Assembly (NCBI GenBank): GCA_900315305.1
Contig: OMYS01000003.1
Span: forward strand, 1-64,000
Source: an uncultured Eubacteriales bacterium
GTDB lineage: Bacteria > Bacillota > Clostridia > Lachnospirales > Lachnospiraceae
Reading direction: 5' to 3'
Length of the DNA stretch: 64,000 nt
The notes below the pieces were generated by a model. That model was not told the DNA's origin and did no database searches. It worked only from the letters and a program-made list of their open reading frames with translations. Shown here one piece after another: positions 15,603 through 24,931 of the stretch. The position numbers were made by a program, and so were the translations under genes. Numbering within the stretch: the stretch's first letter is position 1; each line of letters starts with the position of its first letter.

Positions 15603-16333
15603 TTCGTTTCTCCATCCGGTTTCCGGTCAGGATATTCTCTCTTTCCGAATATGTCGGTTCCTACACGGACAATTGTAGATCCTTCCTCGACCGCCACCTC
15701 GAAATCATTAGACATACCCATGCTCAGTGTGTCCATGTTGCTACTATTATCTGTGTTTCCGGAATTCATGTCAACACTTAATTGCTTTAGCGCAGCAAAG
15801 ACAGGTCGGTCATCCTCGGGATTCTTGACAAATGGAGCGCTGGTCATAAAGCCGCGCAGACTGAGATGAGGCAGCGTGGCAATATAGGCGGCCAGCTGCG
15901 GAGCATCCTGCAGCGAAACTCCGAACTTGCTCTCTTCTCCGGCTACATTGACCTCGATCAGAACCGGAATGACTCTGTCATGCTTGGCAGCTTCCTTCTC
16001 GATCGTTCTTGCCAGCTCCTCTGTATCGACGGAATGAATCATATAGACGTAACCGGCGATATATTTCACCTTGTTTCGCTGCAGGTGGCCGATCATGTGC
16101 CAGCGGATGTCTTTCGGAAGGTGTTCCGCTTTGCTGCGGAGCTCCTGAATGTAATTTTCTCCGAAATCCCTCTGTCCGGCGTTATAGAGCGCCATGATGT
16201 CGGACTCCGGCTTTGTCTTGCTGACTGCAAGAACCGTGACAGCGTCAGCAGGTCTTCCGGCCCGCAGGCAGGCAGCCTTTGTGCGCTCCTTTACCTGTTC
16301 CAGATTATGTCTTAATTCTTCATCTCGTAACAT
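15599..16333 (-). CDS. yggS: YggS family pyridoxal phosphate homeostasis protein
   Basis: 244 residues, a single alanine-racemase-like barrel. The PLP lysine is in VTVLAVSKTKPESD (K about 35). Other family blocks are FGENYIQELRSKAEHLP, WHMIGHLQRNK and LSMGMSNDFEVAVEEGSTIVRVG. It has no second domain and so no racemase activity; it buffers free PLP in the cell. It is immediately upstream of sepF with a four-base overlap and downstream of the HlyD-like gene. Confidence 0.95.
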   Translation of the reverse strand: MLRDEELRHNLEQVKERTKAACLRAGRPADAVTVLAVSKTKPESDIMALYNAGQRDFGENYIQELRSKAEHLPKDIRWHMIGHLQRNKVKYIAGYVYMIHSVDTEELARTIEKEAAKHDRVIPVLIEVNVAGEESKFGVSLQDAPQLAAYIATLPHLSLRGFMTSAPFVKNPEDDRPVFAALKQLSVDMNSGNTDNSSNMDTLSMGMSNDFEVAVEEGSTIVRVGTDIFGKREYPDRKPDGETK

Positions 16334-16404
16334 GTCTTTCGCCTCTTTATCCGGATCTTCCTCAGGAATATCCTTTTCTATATAGAATGCAGACTGCAGC
16401 AGCC

Positions 16405-17793
16405 TTACCGGGCTGTAATCTGTGATTCTCTGACCTTTGATGCGTCGAGCGCAATGTTGTCAAACTGGGCAATGCCGTAGGATGTCCCCTTGCTCACAAG
16501 GCAGTAGGCCTCATTTTTATCCAGAATGACGACCCGCCGGAAAACCGCATAGCCCTTGTTCACGCTGTAGACGCCGTCGAGATCTGCTGTATCTCCGATA
16601 ATGTAGCGATCGGATGTTGATCCCTCGCGGATAATAATGTCGCCCTTGGAAAAGTCTGCGCTGCTGACATAATATTTCCCATCCTCATGGCAGTAGATTG
16701 TGGGCTGCACAAAGGCAGTGGATACATTTCCAGATGTATCCGTCGTTTCCCTGAGAAATCCAATGCTGCTTGTATCGCCGCCTGCTGCTGCAAACTCATC
16801 GGGGATCGTGAAAAATGTCTTTCTTGTGACAGCCGTCACTGGCACCTTCAGACCGGTCGCTGTATTCGTGACCAGCTCGATCGAGACAAAGCGGCTGTCG
16901 ATATAGCGGCTCAGCCCGTTCGAAAAATCAAGCCGTCCGTAGTATGTACCATCCGATGCCTTCCCGACTGAGAACGACGCATTCAGTGTATTTCCATCCT
17001 TCAGGAATTTTACCTTGATCGAAGTGGTGTCGCTGAGCTTTACTGCCTCCCTGGATGAAAGCGGAATCAGCAGTGACCAGTCCTCTGATGTAATCAGCTT
17101 ATAGACGGAATCGCCGGCGCTGAGCTTCTCATTTGTCTTCAGCGAGGTGAGGTGATAGGACTTGGCATCAAAATCACTTTCCTTAAGACTTCCGATGTCG
17201 AAGTTCTCGTAGCCGTCGAGTGTATAGCGGACGATACCGGACGAGGCGGCGCGGTTTATGGTTTCATCGCCGACGGTGACAGCATCAGCATCATCTGTTC
17301 CGCTAAGCCCTGCGTTCAGGATCTCTCCTCCGATCAGATATTTTAGACTGTATGCGTCGCGGAAATCCGCCGGATCAAAGGAGCCGGCAAACTCCTTGAC
17401 ATCCGTTCCGATCTCGGACAGGGTCTCATCATCAACGGATACATCACCCGTCTTCTGTCTGCTTGCGCTGATCCCATAGACGGCACCGCCTGACTTGATC
17501 TTGCTGCCGTCCTGCGCGTAGTAGCTGATATAGCCGGAGGAATCCGCTGTGACAATTTTCTCCGAATAGACAGCCAGTCCTGTGTAGGTCTTATTCTGTG
17601 CCAGCGGTCCGGCTGTCACCTGGTAGGTTGCGATATGTGTCGTCAGGGCATAGGCGATGGCGAGAACCAGAAGATAAACAAGGAGAATACCAAAAATAAT
17701 CGTTCCGATATTCAACGTAAAGATACGTCTAATACCGGAACGATTATGTTCTGGCGAATGCTTATGAAGTTCTCCAGAAGTTTTCTTCATCAT
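16405..17793 (-). CDS. HlyD-like membrane-anchored protein of unknown role
   Basis: 462 residues. A short cytosolic N-terminus is followed by one membrane segment (TIIFGILLVYLLVLAIAYAL, about 31-50), then a long external part with two lipoyl/barrel-sandwich-like halves (KIVTADSSGYISYYAQDGSKIKSG is split here around residue 90-105, and KESDFDAKSYHLTSLKTNEK near 220) typical of periplasmic adaptor proteins. No ABC transporter or outer-membrane partner is near, so it is unlikely to be an export adaptor. The ATG at 17793 overlaps the stop of the P-loop gene (TGATG), so the two are translationally coupled. Position before yggS-sepF suggests a link with cell envelope or division, which is inference. 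Confidence 0.75.
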   Translation of the reverse strand: MMKKTSGELHKHSPEHNRSGIRRIFTLNIGTIIFGILLVYLLVLAIAYALTTHIATYQVTAGPLAQNKTYTGLAVYSEKIVTADSSGYISYYAQDGSKIKSGGAVYGISASRQKTGDVSVDDETLSEIGTDVKEFAGSFDPADFRDAYSLKYLIGGEILNAGLSGTDDADAVTVGDETINRAASSGIVRYTLDGYENFDIGSLKESDFDAKSYHLTSLKTNEKLSAGDSVYKLITSEDWSLLIPLSSREAVKLSDTTSIKVKFLKDGNTLNASFSVGKASDGTYYGRLDFSNGLSRYIDSRFVSIELVTNTATGLKVPVTAVTRKTFFTIPDEFAAAGGDTSSIGFLRETTDTSGNVSTAFVQPTIYCHEDGKYYVSSADFSKGDIIIREGSTSDRYIIGDTADLDGVYSVNKGYAVFRRVVILDKNEAYCLVSKGTSYGIAQFDNIALDASKVRESQITAR

Positions 17794-18212
17794 CAGAGTG
17801 CAACTAATACCTTGTCCTTGAGCTTCTCATTGAGATCGGAAGCGTCCATGGAGACAGAAATAACAAAATTAACATTGAATGCTGAGCTGATCTTGTCAAG
17901 CTTCAGAACCGTGCTGGTGATATCCTTGCCCTCGAGATGCGCGCACTTCATGAAGCCGTCCAGATACATAGACTGGAGATCGTGGTCCTGTGAAATGATA
18001 CCGGCGATAAATCCGATGAATTCATCACTGTTCGAAATCAGATACTCAGACACATTGATCAGACGGATCTTATTGTTGAGCTCAAACATGTGCTCGGAAT
18101 CCTTATCGAGAAATACAATATTTCCCTTCGCTGTCTTGATCTCCTCATTGACCTTGTCAAGAATGACTGTCGTCTTGCCCTTTCCCTTCTGTCCGACAAT
18201 TAACTGAACCAT
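17793..18212 (-). CDS. Small P-loop NTPase of unknown role
   Basis: 139 residues. It opens with a Walker A motif (VGQKGKGKTT, about 6-15), and the rest alternates strands and helices consistent with a minimal P-loop fold; a hydrophobic strand ending in Asp (LQSMYLDG, about 80-87) may be Walker B. Proteins like this in Clostridia are sometimes labelled as PilT-like, but there is no pilus gene nearby and the label is not supported here. It is the first gene of the unit that continues with the HlyD-like gene, yggS and sepF, and has a strong promoter. Confidence 0.7.
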   Translation of the reverse strand: MVQLIVGQKGKGKTTVILDKVNEEIKTAKGNIVFLDKDSEHMFELNNKIRLINVSEYLISNSDEFIGFIAGIISQDHDLQSMYLDGFMKCAHLEGKDITSTVLKLDKISSAFNVNFVISVSMDASDLNEKLKDKVLVAL

Positions 18213-18270
18213 TGGCGGCTACCTCCTTTAGTTTATTGTGATGCAAAAAACGGGCATTTATTTATTCAAT

Positions 18271-18299
18271 ATTATAGATTATTCACTATAAAAATACAA
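18271..18299 (-). promoter_or_regulatory. Promoter of the P-loop/HlyD/yggS/sepF unit
   Basis: On the minus strand: TTGTAT (18299-18294), 17 bases, TATAAT (18276-18271). It is about 60 bases before the first ATG at 18212 in an A+T-rich island. Confidence 0.7.
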
Positions 18300-18305
18300 G
18301 GCTTA

Positions 18306-18341
18306 TTGCCCGGAAATCTAAAAAGCGACGGAAACCTCCGG
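18306..18341 (-). terminator. Weak possible terminator after dacA
   Basis: On the minus strand GACCGGA, loop, TCCGTC folds with one bulge and is followed by GCTTTTTAG. It stands right after the dacA stop and before the next promoter. Confidence 0.35.
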
Positions 18342-19388
18342 TCAGTTAATGGAAGCGAGCAGATTTGACATATCCTCATAGAGCACAGCCTTTGTCTCGG
18401 CTCCGACGATGATGGAAATGTAATACTGGCCGTATGCATTCTGCGAAACAAGCGCGAGGCAGCTTCCCGCCTCAGACGTTGTTCCGGTTTTTCCTCCGAG
18501 AACCGTCACATTCTGTGGCGCCGTCTCCTCTCCGGTCAGATAATGATCGGTGGAATCGAGCTGAATCGTTCTGGATTCCCCGGACGCCGAGGTGATATTC
18601 ATCGCGTAGACGCTGGTCTGCATGATGGACACGAAGGTGTCATATTTCAGCGCTTCATTCAGCATCAGATAGATATCATACACGGTCGTGTAGTGATTGC
18701 TGTCATGAAGTCCGGTCGGGTTTGTAAAATGACTCCCGGTGCAGCCGAGCTCTGTGAGCTCTTCATTCATCATGGCCACGAAGTTATCCATGGTCCCGCC
18801 GACATGGCGGGCAATCGCCTGCGCGCAGTCATTGCTTGAGTGAACCAGCATGCCGTTCAGAAGGGCGCTCATCGTCACCTGGTCTCCGATCGCGAGTCCC
18901 GCCACCTGAGAACCTGATTCCAGCTCGACGTCCTGCCAGTTAATCGTGACCGTGTCGTCCATATTCCCGTTTTTAAGCGCGACAATGGCCGTCATGATCT
19001 TGGTGATCGAGGCCGGGTAAATCTTCTTATACATGTCGTGCGAGAACAGGACCTTCTGGTCATCCAGAGAAAACAGGGCACCGCTTTCATTTCCCTGAAG
19101 CGTGATGTCACTGCTGGTCGTGCTGTTTTCTCCGACGCAGAGTCCCGATGTGAACGCATCCGGCGTGCGCATGGCCGTCTGGTCTGTATCCGTATAGACC
19201 ATATTTTTGTTTGACCACTGCATCGGCAGGGCGAGCGTGCTCTGTGCGCGGGACACGGAGGCGATGACGATGATGGCCGCGATGACCACACCGGCAGCGG
19301 CCGTCAGGATCAGCTGATGGCGCCCTTTTTTAGCGTGCTTTCCGGCTTCGGAGCGCCTGCGATGGAATATATTCGGCATACGTTTCAT
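18342..19388 (-). CDS. dacA: D-alanyl-D-alanine carboxypeptidase (PBP5 type, peptidase S11)
   Basis: I start it at 19388, where its ATG overlaps the rodA stop (ATGA), giving 348 residues; a longer opening to 19655 runs inside rodA and is not credible. A basic N-terminus and one membrane segment (about 23-46) are followed by the S11 domain with all three motifs: PASITKI (SxxK), HSSNDCAQ (SxN) and GGKTGTTSE (KTG). It trims the terminal D-Ala from peptidoglycan stem peptides. It has an N-terminal anchor and lacks the usual C-terminal PBP5 domain and amphipathic anchor. It is last in the mre/rodA unit. Confidence 0.93.
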   Translation of the reverse strand: MKRMPNIFHRRRSEAGKHAKKGRHQLILTAAAGVVIAAIIVIASVSRAQSTLALPMQWSNKNMVYTDTDQTAMRTPDAFTSGLCVGENSTTSSDITLQGNESGALFSLDDQKVLFSHDMYKKIYPASITKIMTAIVALKNGNMDDTVTINWQDVELESGSQVAGLAIGDQVTMSALLNGMLVHSSNDCAQAIARHVGGTMDNFVAMMNEELTELGCTGSHFTNPTGLHDSNHYTTVYDIYLMLNEALKYDTFVSIMQTSVYAMNITSASGESRTIQLDSTDHYLTGEETAPQNVTVLGGKTGTTSEAGSCLALVSQNAYGQYYISIIVGAETKAVLYEDMSNLLASIN

Positions 19389-20542
19389 AGAGCGGTCTTC
19401 TTTCTCCGCGCCGCGCGCGGCGTGACACGGATCTTCCCCTGCAGGCTCACGTTCAGCACAAGTCCGATTCCGAGAAAGTTCGAAAGAAGGGACGTGAGGC
19501 CGTAGCTTACAAATGGCAGCGGGGTTCCTGTATTCGGAAGGATTTTGGTCGCGACACCGATATTGATAAAGCTCTGCAGGGATATCAGTGCCGCCATTCC
19601 GCAGCAGATCAGGGTCCCCGACAGGTTCTTGGCCTTCATGGCCGTCAGGATACATTCAAGCGCGATCAGAAGCAGCAGGATAATAATACCCGCGCTGCCC
19701 AGAAAACCGAGCTCCTCTCCCGCCACGGCGAAAATGAAGTCCGTCTGAATCTCCGAAATAAAGTTTCCCTTATTAGCGGATGAAACATCGCTGTTGTTCA
19801 GTCCCTTTCCGGAGAGCTCGCCGGACCCGATTGCGATCACGGAATTGTCCTGCTGTGTCGAATCATCGCTGTATTCAGAGTCGTTCGGATTCAGAAAGGC
19901 CATGATACGCTGTCTCTGATAGCTCTTCAGAAGGCCGTTTCCGGAGGAGTCAGTCTGTGTGACGGCAAACAGGAAAATGACAGCGGCCGGGATAACAATA
20001 GCCAGAATAATGCCGATCGTCTTCAGGCTGAGCCCTGCAATAAAGTACATAATTGCAAACAGCAGGAAAATGATAATCGTATCCTTCAGATCCGGCTGCG
20101 CGATGATGAGCGCCAGAGGCAGAATGATCAGCAGAACTGACCGGATGAAGATCTTCGGCTTGTTTAAGTCGTTCTCGTGCTTCATAAAATACTGCGCGAA
20201 AAAGATGATCAGGATAATCTTCGAGAGCTCGGCAGGCTGGAAGGTGAAGCCTCCGATCGAGATCCAGCGCTGCGCGCCGTGGCTCGAATTACCGAAGACC
20301 AGGACGGCCGCCAGCATGCCGAGATTCAGGACATACAGGATCCAGTAAAAATTGAGGATCCATGAAAAGTCAAACATTGACACGATGATCATCATAACAG
20401 CGCCGGCAATTACGCCTATTGTCTGCCTTGGCTGCAGGGAAGCTTTGGCACTTCCCACCAGCAGAATACCGATGACGGAAAGCGCAAGGACCCAGAGAAC
20501 CAGTCTGAAATTGTAATCTCTTAAACGATATTGTTTTAGCAT
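19385..20542 (-). CDS. rodA: RodA, SEDS-family peptidoglycan glycosyltransferase
   Basis: 385 residues, about ten membrane segments. SEDS hallmarks: HGAQRWISIGGFTFQPAELS (about 88-107), AQPDLKDTIIIF with the catalytic Asp, and the C-terminal LPNTGTPLPFVSYGLTSLL. An extracytoplasmic loop rich in Asp/Ser (NDSEYSDDSTQQDNS, about 220-235) lies before SGKG. It polymerises lipid II with PBP2, whose gene ends one base into the rodA start (TGATG). A cell usually has FtsW elsewhere; position next to PBP2 and MreBCD argues for RodA. Confidence 0.95.
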   Translation of the reverse strand: MLKQYRLRDYNFRLVLWVLALSVIGILLVGSAKASLQPRQTIGVIAGAVMMIIVSMFDFSWILNFYWILYVLNLGMLAAVLVFGNSSHGAQRWISIGGFTFQPAELSKIILIIFFAQYFMKHENDLNKPKIFIRSVLLIILPLALIIAQPDLKDTIIIFLLFAIMYFIAGLSLKTIGIILAIVIPAAVIFLFAVTQTDSSGNGLLKSYQRQRIMAFLNPNDSEYSDDSTQQDNSVIAIGSGELSGKGLNNSDVSSANKGNFISEIQTDFIFAVAGEELGFLGSAGIIILLLLIALECILTAMKAKNLSGTLICCGMAALISLQSFINIGVATKILPNTGTPLPFVSYGLTSLLSNFLGIGLVLNVSLQGKIRVTPRAARRKKTAL

Positions 20543-23463
20543 CAGTCAACATTCTCCGATGATACAGATTCTGTCATGGCCTTGCCGGTCAGGATATTGC
20601 TGGAATCTGTCAGATTGAAATAATACTGAAGGATATCCTTTGCTACAAGCGTTGCATTTGTAGAAGTATATCCGTTGCCGATACGGACGGCCATCGCGAT
20701 CTGCGGGTTTTCATACGGAGCGTAGCAGATAAACAGCGCGTGTGACGGTCTCGATTTACTCTCCTGTGCCGTTCCGGTCTTGCCCGCGACATCGATGCCG
20801 AGGTCCTGATACTCCGGCTTGTTCTCGATGACGGCCCGCATTCCCTCGTGGATAGCGTCCCATGTCGTGCTGCCGATGGACAGCGTGCTCTCGACGGACG
20901 GCGTGTAATTCTTGACGACATTTCCGGAAGAATCCGTGGCCTTGTCGAGCAGCGAAATATTGTAGCTTGTTCCGCTGTTTGCGAGCGTTGTGACATAGCG
21001 GGCGAGCTGCGTCGTTGTGTAAGAGTTCGTGCCCTGTCCGATCGCTGTCTGGATCGCATACTGGTCGGAGACCTTTGAAGTCGCCTCCGGGACCTCAATG
21101 CCCGACGGCTTGTCAAGGTTGTACAGCTCTGCATACTTCTGCAGCTTGCCGAGAGAGAGCGAATCGGAAAATGTCCCTTCCTCATTGAGACCCAGCTGAT
21201 ACGCGACATTCGCGAAGAAGACGTTGCAGGAGTTGGCCAGACCGCCGACGACGTTGAGCGTTCCATGTCCCGGCTTATACCAGCAGGAAAGCGACGGAGA
21301 TACAAGATCAAAAACACCGTTGCAGGTGAAGGTTGTACTCGTCGTGATCGCACCTTCCTCGAGGCCGGCTGTTGTCGTAACCAGCTTGAAGGTAGAACCA
21401 GGCGCCGTTGTCTGCTGCGTGGCCTTGTTGTAGAATGGCTGGGACTCATCTGCCGCCAGCTTATTGTAATATGCGACGTCCATTGTATTGGCGAGCCGGT
21501 TGTTGTCATATCCCGGATAGGAGACACAGGCGAGAATCTCACCTGTATTCGGGTCCGTGATAACGGCAGATCCTGAGCAGGGATCAAGCGCAAGCTGCGC
21601 CGGTGTCAGCTCGAGCTTGTCAATTTTGTCCTTGATCAGATCGATACCGGACATTGCACCGCTCTCAAATTTCGAGTAGTCTTCGTCGTCCTTGCTGAAA
21701 ACACCCTGATCGTACATGGCGTTGATCACTTCCGTGCCTGTCAGATCTCCGTTCTTGATCATCCACTTGTACAGAAGCTTTGAGAAATCCTCATCCTCCT
21801 GCAGGTTCTTGATGATGTAATTTGAAAGCGCGGAGTAAATTTCGCTGGAATCCATATAGGTGTCGCCGGAGCTACTGGACGAATCAGACGACGTGATGGC
21901 CGATACGTCAATCCAGTTCTGGCTTGCCGCGTAGGTGAGGTATTCCTGAAGAGAAATTGTCTCATCTCTCGTCCATGCCAGATAAGTCGCATCTGTCTTG
22001 TCGATCTTGCTGCTGTCAAGGATTCCGGTGTCACTCATCAGAAAATCGTTGACGATATAGGACTCATACTCCTGCATCTCGTCCGTGAGCTTGTCGTAAG
22101 CGACCGGGTCATTTCGTGTCAGCTCCGCCTCGATGGCCGCAAATACAGATGCCTGCTTCGTGTCAAAGGAAGACTGGATTTTCTGCTCCGTCGCAGACGC
22201 ATCTGTTGATGCAAAATGAGAGATATCGAGGACACTGTTTTCAATGATCGCGTTGTAAACATCCCCGATCGGAATCCGGATATTTTCTGTATCAGTGATG
22301 GTGGACGGATCATAGGTCGGGTCGTCGATAATGACATTCTCGAGAATACCGGCAATTCTCTGCTCCAGGATCTGGTACGTCGCATCCTGCAGATCCTTGT
22401 CGATTGTCAGATAGACATCATTGCCGGCTACCGGCTGGATCGTCTTGCTGTCGTCCACCTCCAGAACCTTTCCGAGCTTGTCGACATATACCGTCTGCTG
22501 ACCGTCGCTGCCCTTCAGCACGCTCTCACAGATCTTTTCGATGCCGGACTTTCCGACGATGGAATCGCTCGTGTAGCTGGAGTCCTCTGCCTGCAGCTCA
22601 GAGAGCTGGGAGCTTGACACCTTGCCCGTGTATCCGATAATCGATGCAAACGCCTCCGGGTCCGAATAGACACGGATGGTGTCCTGTACAATATCAATTC
22701 CCTCCAGGTTGTCCTTCTGCTCATTTAAAGCGGCGACAGAATTGTCTGAAAGAGCGGTCGCAATCGTGACCGGCACATATTTTCTGTAGGACGTCGTCGA
22801 CAGCTCATAGCGGACATAGACAATGTCGAGGGTCTGCTGCTTTGTCAGCGTGGCCGGAAGACCGACACTGTCCAGCTCTTCCTGCGTGAACGGCTTTGAC
22901 GTGCGTGTGAGTCCGAACTTCTTCTGGCTGGTCAGAAAGTCCATCATCTCATCGGCCGTTGCATTCAGCTGTGCGTCGGTCAGATCATCGATTTTGGCCT
23001 CTCCGTAAACATCTGCCTTGAAACGGCTCAGCGTTCTGCCCGTGACATCAAACGAATAATTTCCATTGCTGTCCAGAACGATGTGGAAGTCATTGGAAAG
23101 AGAATCGCCATTTGCCTGCAGGATCTGATCGATCCGGTACGCCTCTCCGTTCAGCTCAAGATCCTGCTGTCTGGTCGAGTCATAGGTCCCGGAATCTTCG
23201 ATCGTCAGGCTGTAGCTGAGCTGATTCGAAGCCAGCACATTGCCGTTGCGGTCATAGATATTTCCGCGCGTGCTCTTGATCGTGCGCGTCTTTGTCGTTG
23301 TGATCGCAAAGCTTGTCCGATAGCTCTCGCCCTTAATGATCTGCAGATGATAGAGCCGGTTGATCAGGACACCGGAAAGAATGATACAGAAGATCACCAG
23401 TACAAGCGGTCTGTTTAAATGAAAATGTCTGAATCGGTTTTTTCTTCTCAGTCTCTTATCCAT
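20542..23463 (-). CDS. mrdA: Penicillin-binding protein 2 (elongation transpeptidase) with large insertion
   Basis: 973 residues, well above the usual 600-720. A cytosolic basic tail and one membrane segment (about 18-38) precede the dimerisation domain (TRGNIYDRNGNVLASN near 55-70). The transpeptidase motifs are S690 in PGSTFK, S745 in NSCN and K895 in GKTGTAQ. The extra length is an insertion at about residues 370-620, between TIDKDLQDATYQILEQR and DPCSGSAVITDPNTGEIL, with an acidic, low-complexity helical make-up and a Ser run near residue 525. The partner is RodA, the next gene. The C-terminus ends soon after the domain. Confidence 0.95.
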   Translation of the reverse strand: MDKRLRRKNRFRHFHLNRPLVLVIFCIILSGVLINRLYHLQIIKGESYRTSFAITTTKTRTIKSTRGNIYDRNGNVLASNQLSYSLTIEDSGTYDSTRQQDLELNGEAYRIDQILQANGDSLSNDFHIVLDSNGNYSFDVTGRTLSRFKADVYGEAKIDDLTDAQLNATADEMMDFLTSQKKFGLTRTSKPFTQEELDSVGLPATLTKQQTLDIVYVRYELSTTSYRKYVPVTIATALSDNSVAALNEQKDNLEGIDIVQDTIRVYSDPEAFASIIGYTGKVSSSQLSELQAEDSSYTSDSIVGKSGIEKICESVLKGSDGQQTVYVDKLGKVLEVDDSKTIQPVAGNDVYLTIDKDLQDATYQILEQRIAGILENVIIDDPTYDPSTITDTENIRIPIGDVYNAIIENSVLDISHFASTDASATEQKIQSSFDTKQASVFAAIEAELTRNDPVAYDKLTDEMQEYESYIVNDFLMSDTGILDSSKIDKTDATYLAWTRDETISLQEYLTYAASQNWIDVSAITSSDSSSSSGDTYMDSSEIYSALSNYIIKNLQEDEDFSKLLYKWMIKNGDLTGTEVINAMYDQGVFSKDDEDYSKFESGAMSGIDLIKDKIDKLELTPAQLALDPCSGSAVITDPNTGEILACVSYPGYDNNRLANTMDVAYYNKLAADESQPFYNKATQQTTAPGSTFKLVTTTAGLEEGAITTSTTFTCNGVFDLVSPSLSCWYKPGHGTLNVVGGLANSCNVFFANVAYQLGLNEEGTFSDSLSLGKLQKYAELYNLDKPSGIEVPEATSKVSDQYAIQTAIGQGTNSYTTTQLARYVTTLANSGTSYNISLLDKATDSSGNVVKNYTPSVESTLSIGSTTWDAIHEGMRAVIENKPEYQDLGIDVAGKTGTAQESKSRPSHALFICYAPYENPQIAMAVRIGNGYTSTNATLVAKDILQYYFNLTDSSNILTGKAMTESVSSENVD

Positions 23464-23975
23464 AAGGACTGTCTGCCTTTCTTGCCCTGCTCGATATAGG
23501 AGCGGTTAACTCTGTAAAGAATGCTGTACAGTATGAATGTAAAGAGTGCGGTGATCAGCACGTCCGGGAAAACCACACTTGTGAAATATCCCCAGACATT
23601 TGTTCTCCCGCGAAGCAGAAAGCCTGCCACAAAAATAATTCCATCATAAATGAACTCAAACACCGTGACCATACAGACGGGAACTCTGATGACGTTGCTG
23701 AAATAAACTTCCGTAAAAAATCCGCTCACGTAACCGATATACATATAGAGGAGTGCATAGATTCCGATGATGCCACCGTATGAGATATCAAGCAGCAGAC
23801 CGGCAATAAAGCCTGTGAAAATCCCCTCGTTTTTTCCATGCATAAAGCCCATGGAGACCGTCGTGATCAGCAGCAGGTTCGGAACAACCCCGAGAAAATT
23901 CAGGTAGCTTAAAACCGAGCTCTGCAGCAGGAAGCAGATCCACAGCGTCAGAATGATAATCAGCTTATGTTTCAA
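23448..23975 (-). CDS. mreD: Rod shape-determining protein MreD
   Basis: 175 residues with five membrane segments, normal for MreD. VVPNLLLITTVSMGFMHG followed by GIFTGFIAGLLLDISYGG is the family core. It links MreC to the elongation complex in the membrane. It overlaps mreC by four bases and PBP2 by 16. Confidence 0.92.
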   Translation of the reverse strand: MKHKLIIILTLWICFLLQSSVLSYLNFLGVVPNLLLITTVSMGFMHGKNEGIFTGFIAGLLLDISYGGIIGIYALLYMYIGYVSGFFTEVYFSNVIRVPVCMVTVFEFIYDGIIFVAGFLLRGRTNVWGYFTSVVFPDVLITALFTFILYSILYRVNRSYIEQGKKGRQSLWIRD

Positions 23976-24931
23976 TTGGCACTACTCCCTTCCGAGGTGG
24001 ATCCGGCAGAAGAGGCCGCACTCTCCGCCCCGGCTGCTGCAGTACCTGCAGTATCTGTTCCGGAGGCTGAATCAACGGCTGCTCCGTCCGTCGTCTGCTT
24101 CAGCTGCGTAATGACAAGGACCTCCCGAATCGTCCGGAAATCAACGGCCGGGATCAGTGTGCCGCTCTTTGTCAGCTTGTTGGAATCCTCAGAGACATCC
24201 GAGACATAACCGACGAGAAGACCCGGCAGGAATTTTTCCGAGATGTTCGACGTGACTAATGTCGTCCCTTCCGTGACCTCGTTGTTGTCATCGATCAGGT
24301 TGATGAAATCAATTTTCCCGCTGTCCATCTCTGTGAGATTTCCGGTCACGACACAGGTATCTGATGTGGAGGCAGCCATTGCGCTCACATTGCTCTCGTC
24401 GTCAATAATGGAACGGACCGTTGCCCAGGATTTTCCGACTTCGGTCACGATGCCGACGAGACCTCCCTGCCCGAGCACGTTCATGTCAACGGCGATTCCG
24501 TCGTTCGTCCCCTTGTTGATGGTAAACGTGCTGTACCAGTTTCCGGCATCCTTGGCGATGACCTCTGCGCCCACCTTCGGATAATCCGGATATTCCTGGT
24601 CCATCTGATACAGGGCCTCGAGCCTTGACAGCTCTGTGGTCTGCTGCATCAGCGTTGTGTTTTCGGATGTCAGTGCGTTCACCTGTGACTGCAGGGACTC
24701 ATTTTCCGAGCTCAGCTTCTTTACTCTCTTGAAGCCGGAATACTGCTTCGTGAGCCAGGTTCCGACTTTATTGATCCCGTTCTCAAACGGGGCCACGATG
24801 TATCCCGCGACGCTCCGCACGGAAGAGGATACGACATTTGTTGTACAGGTGCCGAGAATCAGCGCAGCACATACAATCGTCATGATGACCAGCAGGTGTT
24901 TGTCCTTGAAATGATGAAACTTGTTTTTCAT
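23972..24931 (-). CDS. mreC: Cell shape-determining protein MreC
   Basis: I start it at 24931 (MKNKFHHFKDKHLL), nine residues inside the longest frame, because this ATG overlaps the preceding stop as ATGA and has AAGGAC eight bases before it; 319 residues result. One membrane segment (about 15-35) is followed by a coiled coil (about 65-105, SSENESLQSQVNALTSENTT) and the two-barrel MreC core (about 115-265). The last 45 residues are Ala/Ser/Gly-rich and probably disordered. It scaffolds PBP2-RodA outside the membrane. Confidence 0.94.
   Translation of the reverse strand: MKNKFHHFKDKHLLVIMTIVCAALILGTCTTNVVSSSVRSVAGYIVAPFENGINKVGTWLTKQYSGFKRVKKLSSENESLQSQVNALTSENTTLMQQTTELSRLEALYQMDQEYPDYPKVGAEVIAKDAGNWYSTFTINKGTNDGIAVDMNVLGQGGLVGIVTEVGKSWATVRSIIDDESNVSAMAASTSDTCVVTGNLTEMDSGKIDFINLIDDNNEVTEGTTLVTSNISEKFLPGLLVGYVSDVSEDSNKLTKSGTLIPAVDFRTIREVLVITQLKQTTDGAAVDSASGTDTAGTAAAGAESAASSAGSTSEGSSAN

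Noticed and set aside
17793..18212. PilT / twitching motility label for the P-loop protein
   Set aside because: It has only a Walker A fold and 139 residues; no pilus genes are near, so the label is not supported.
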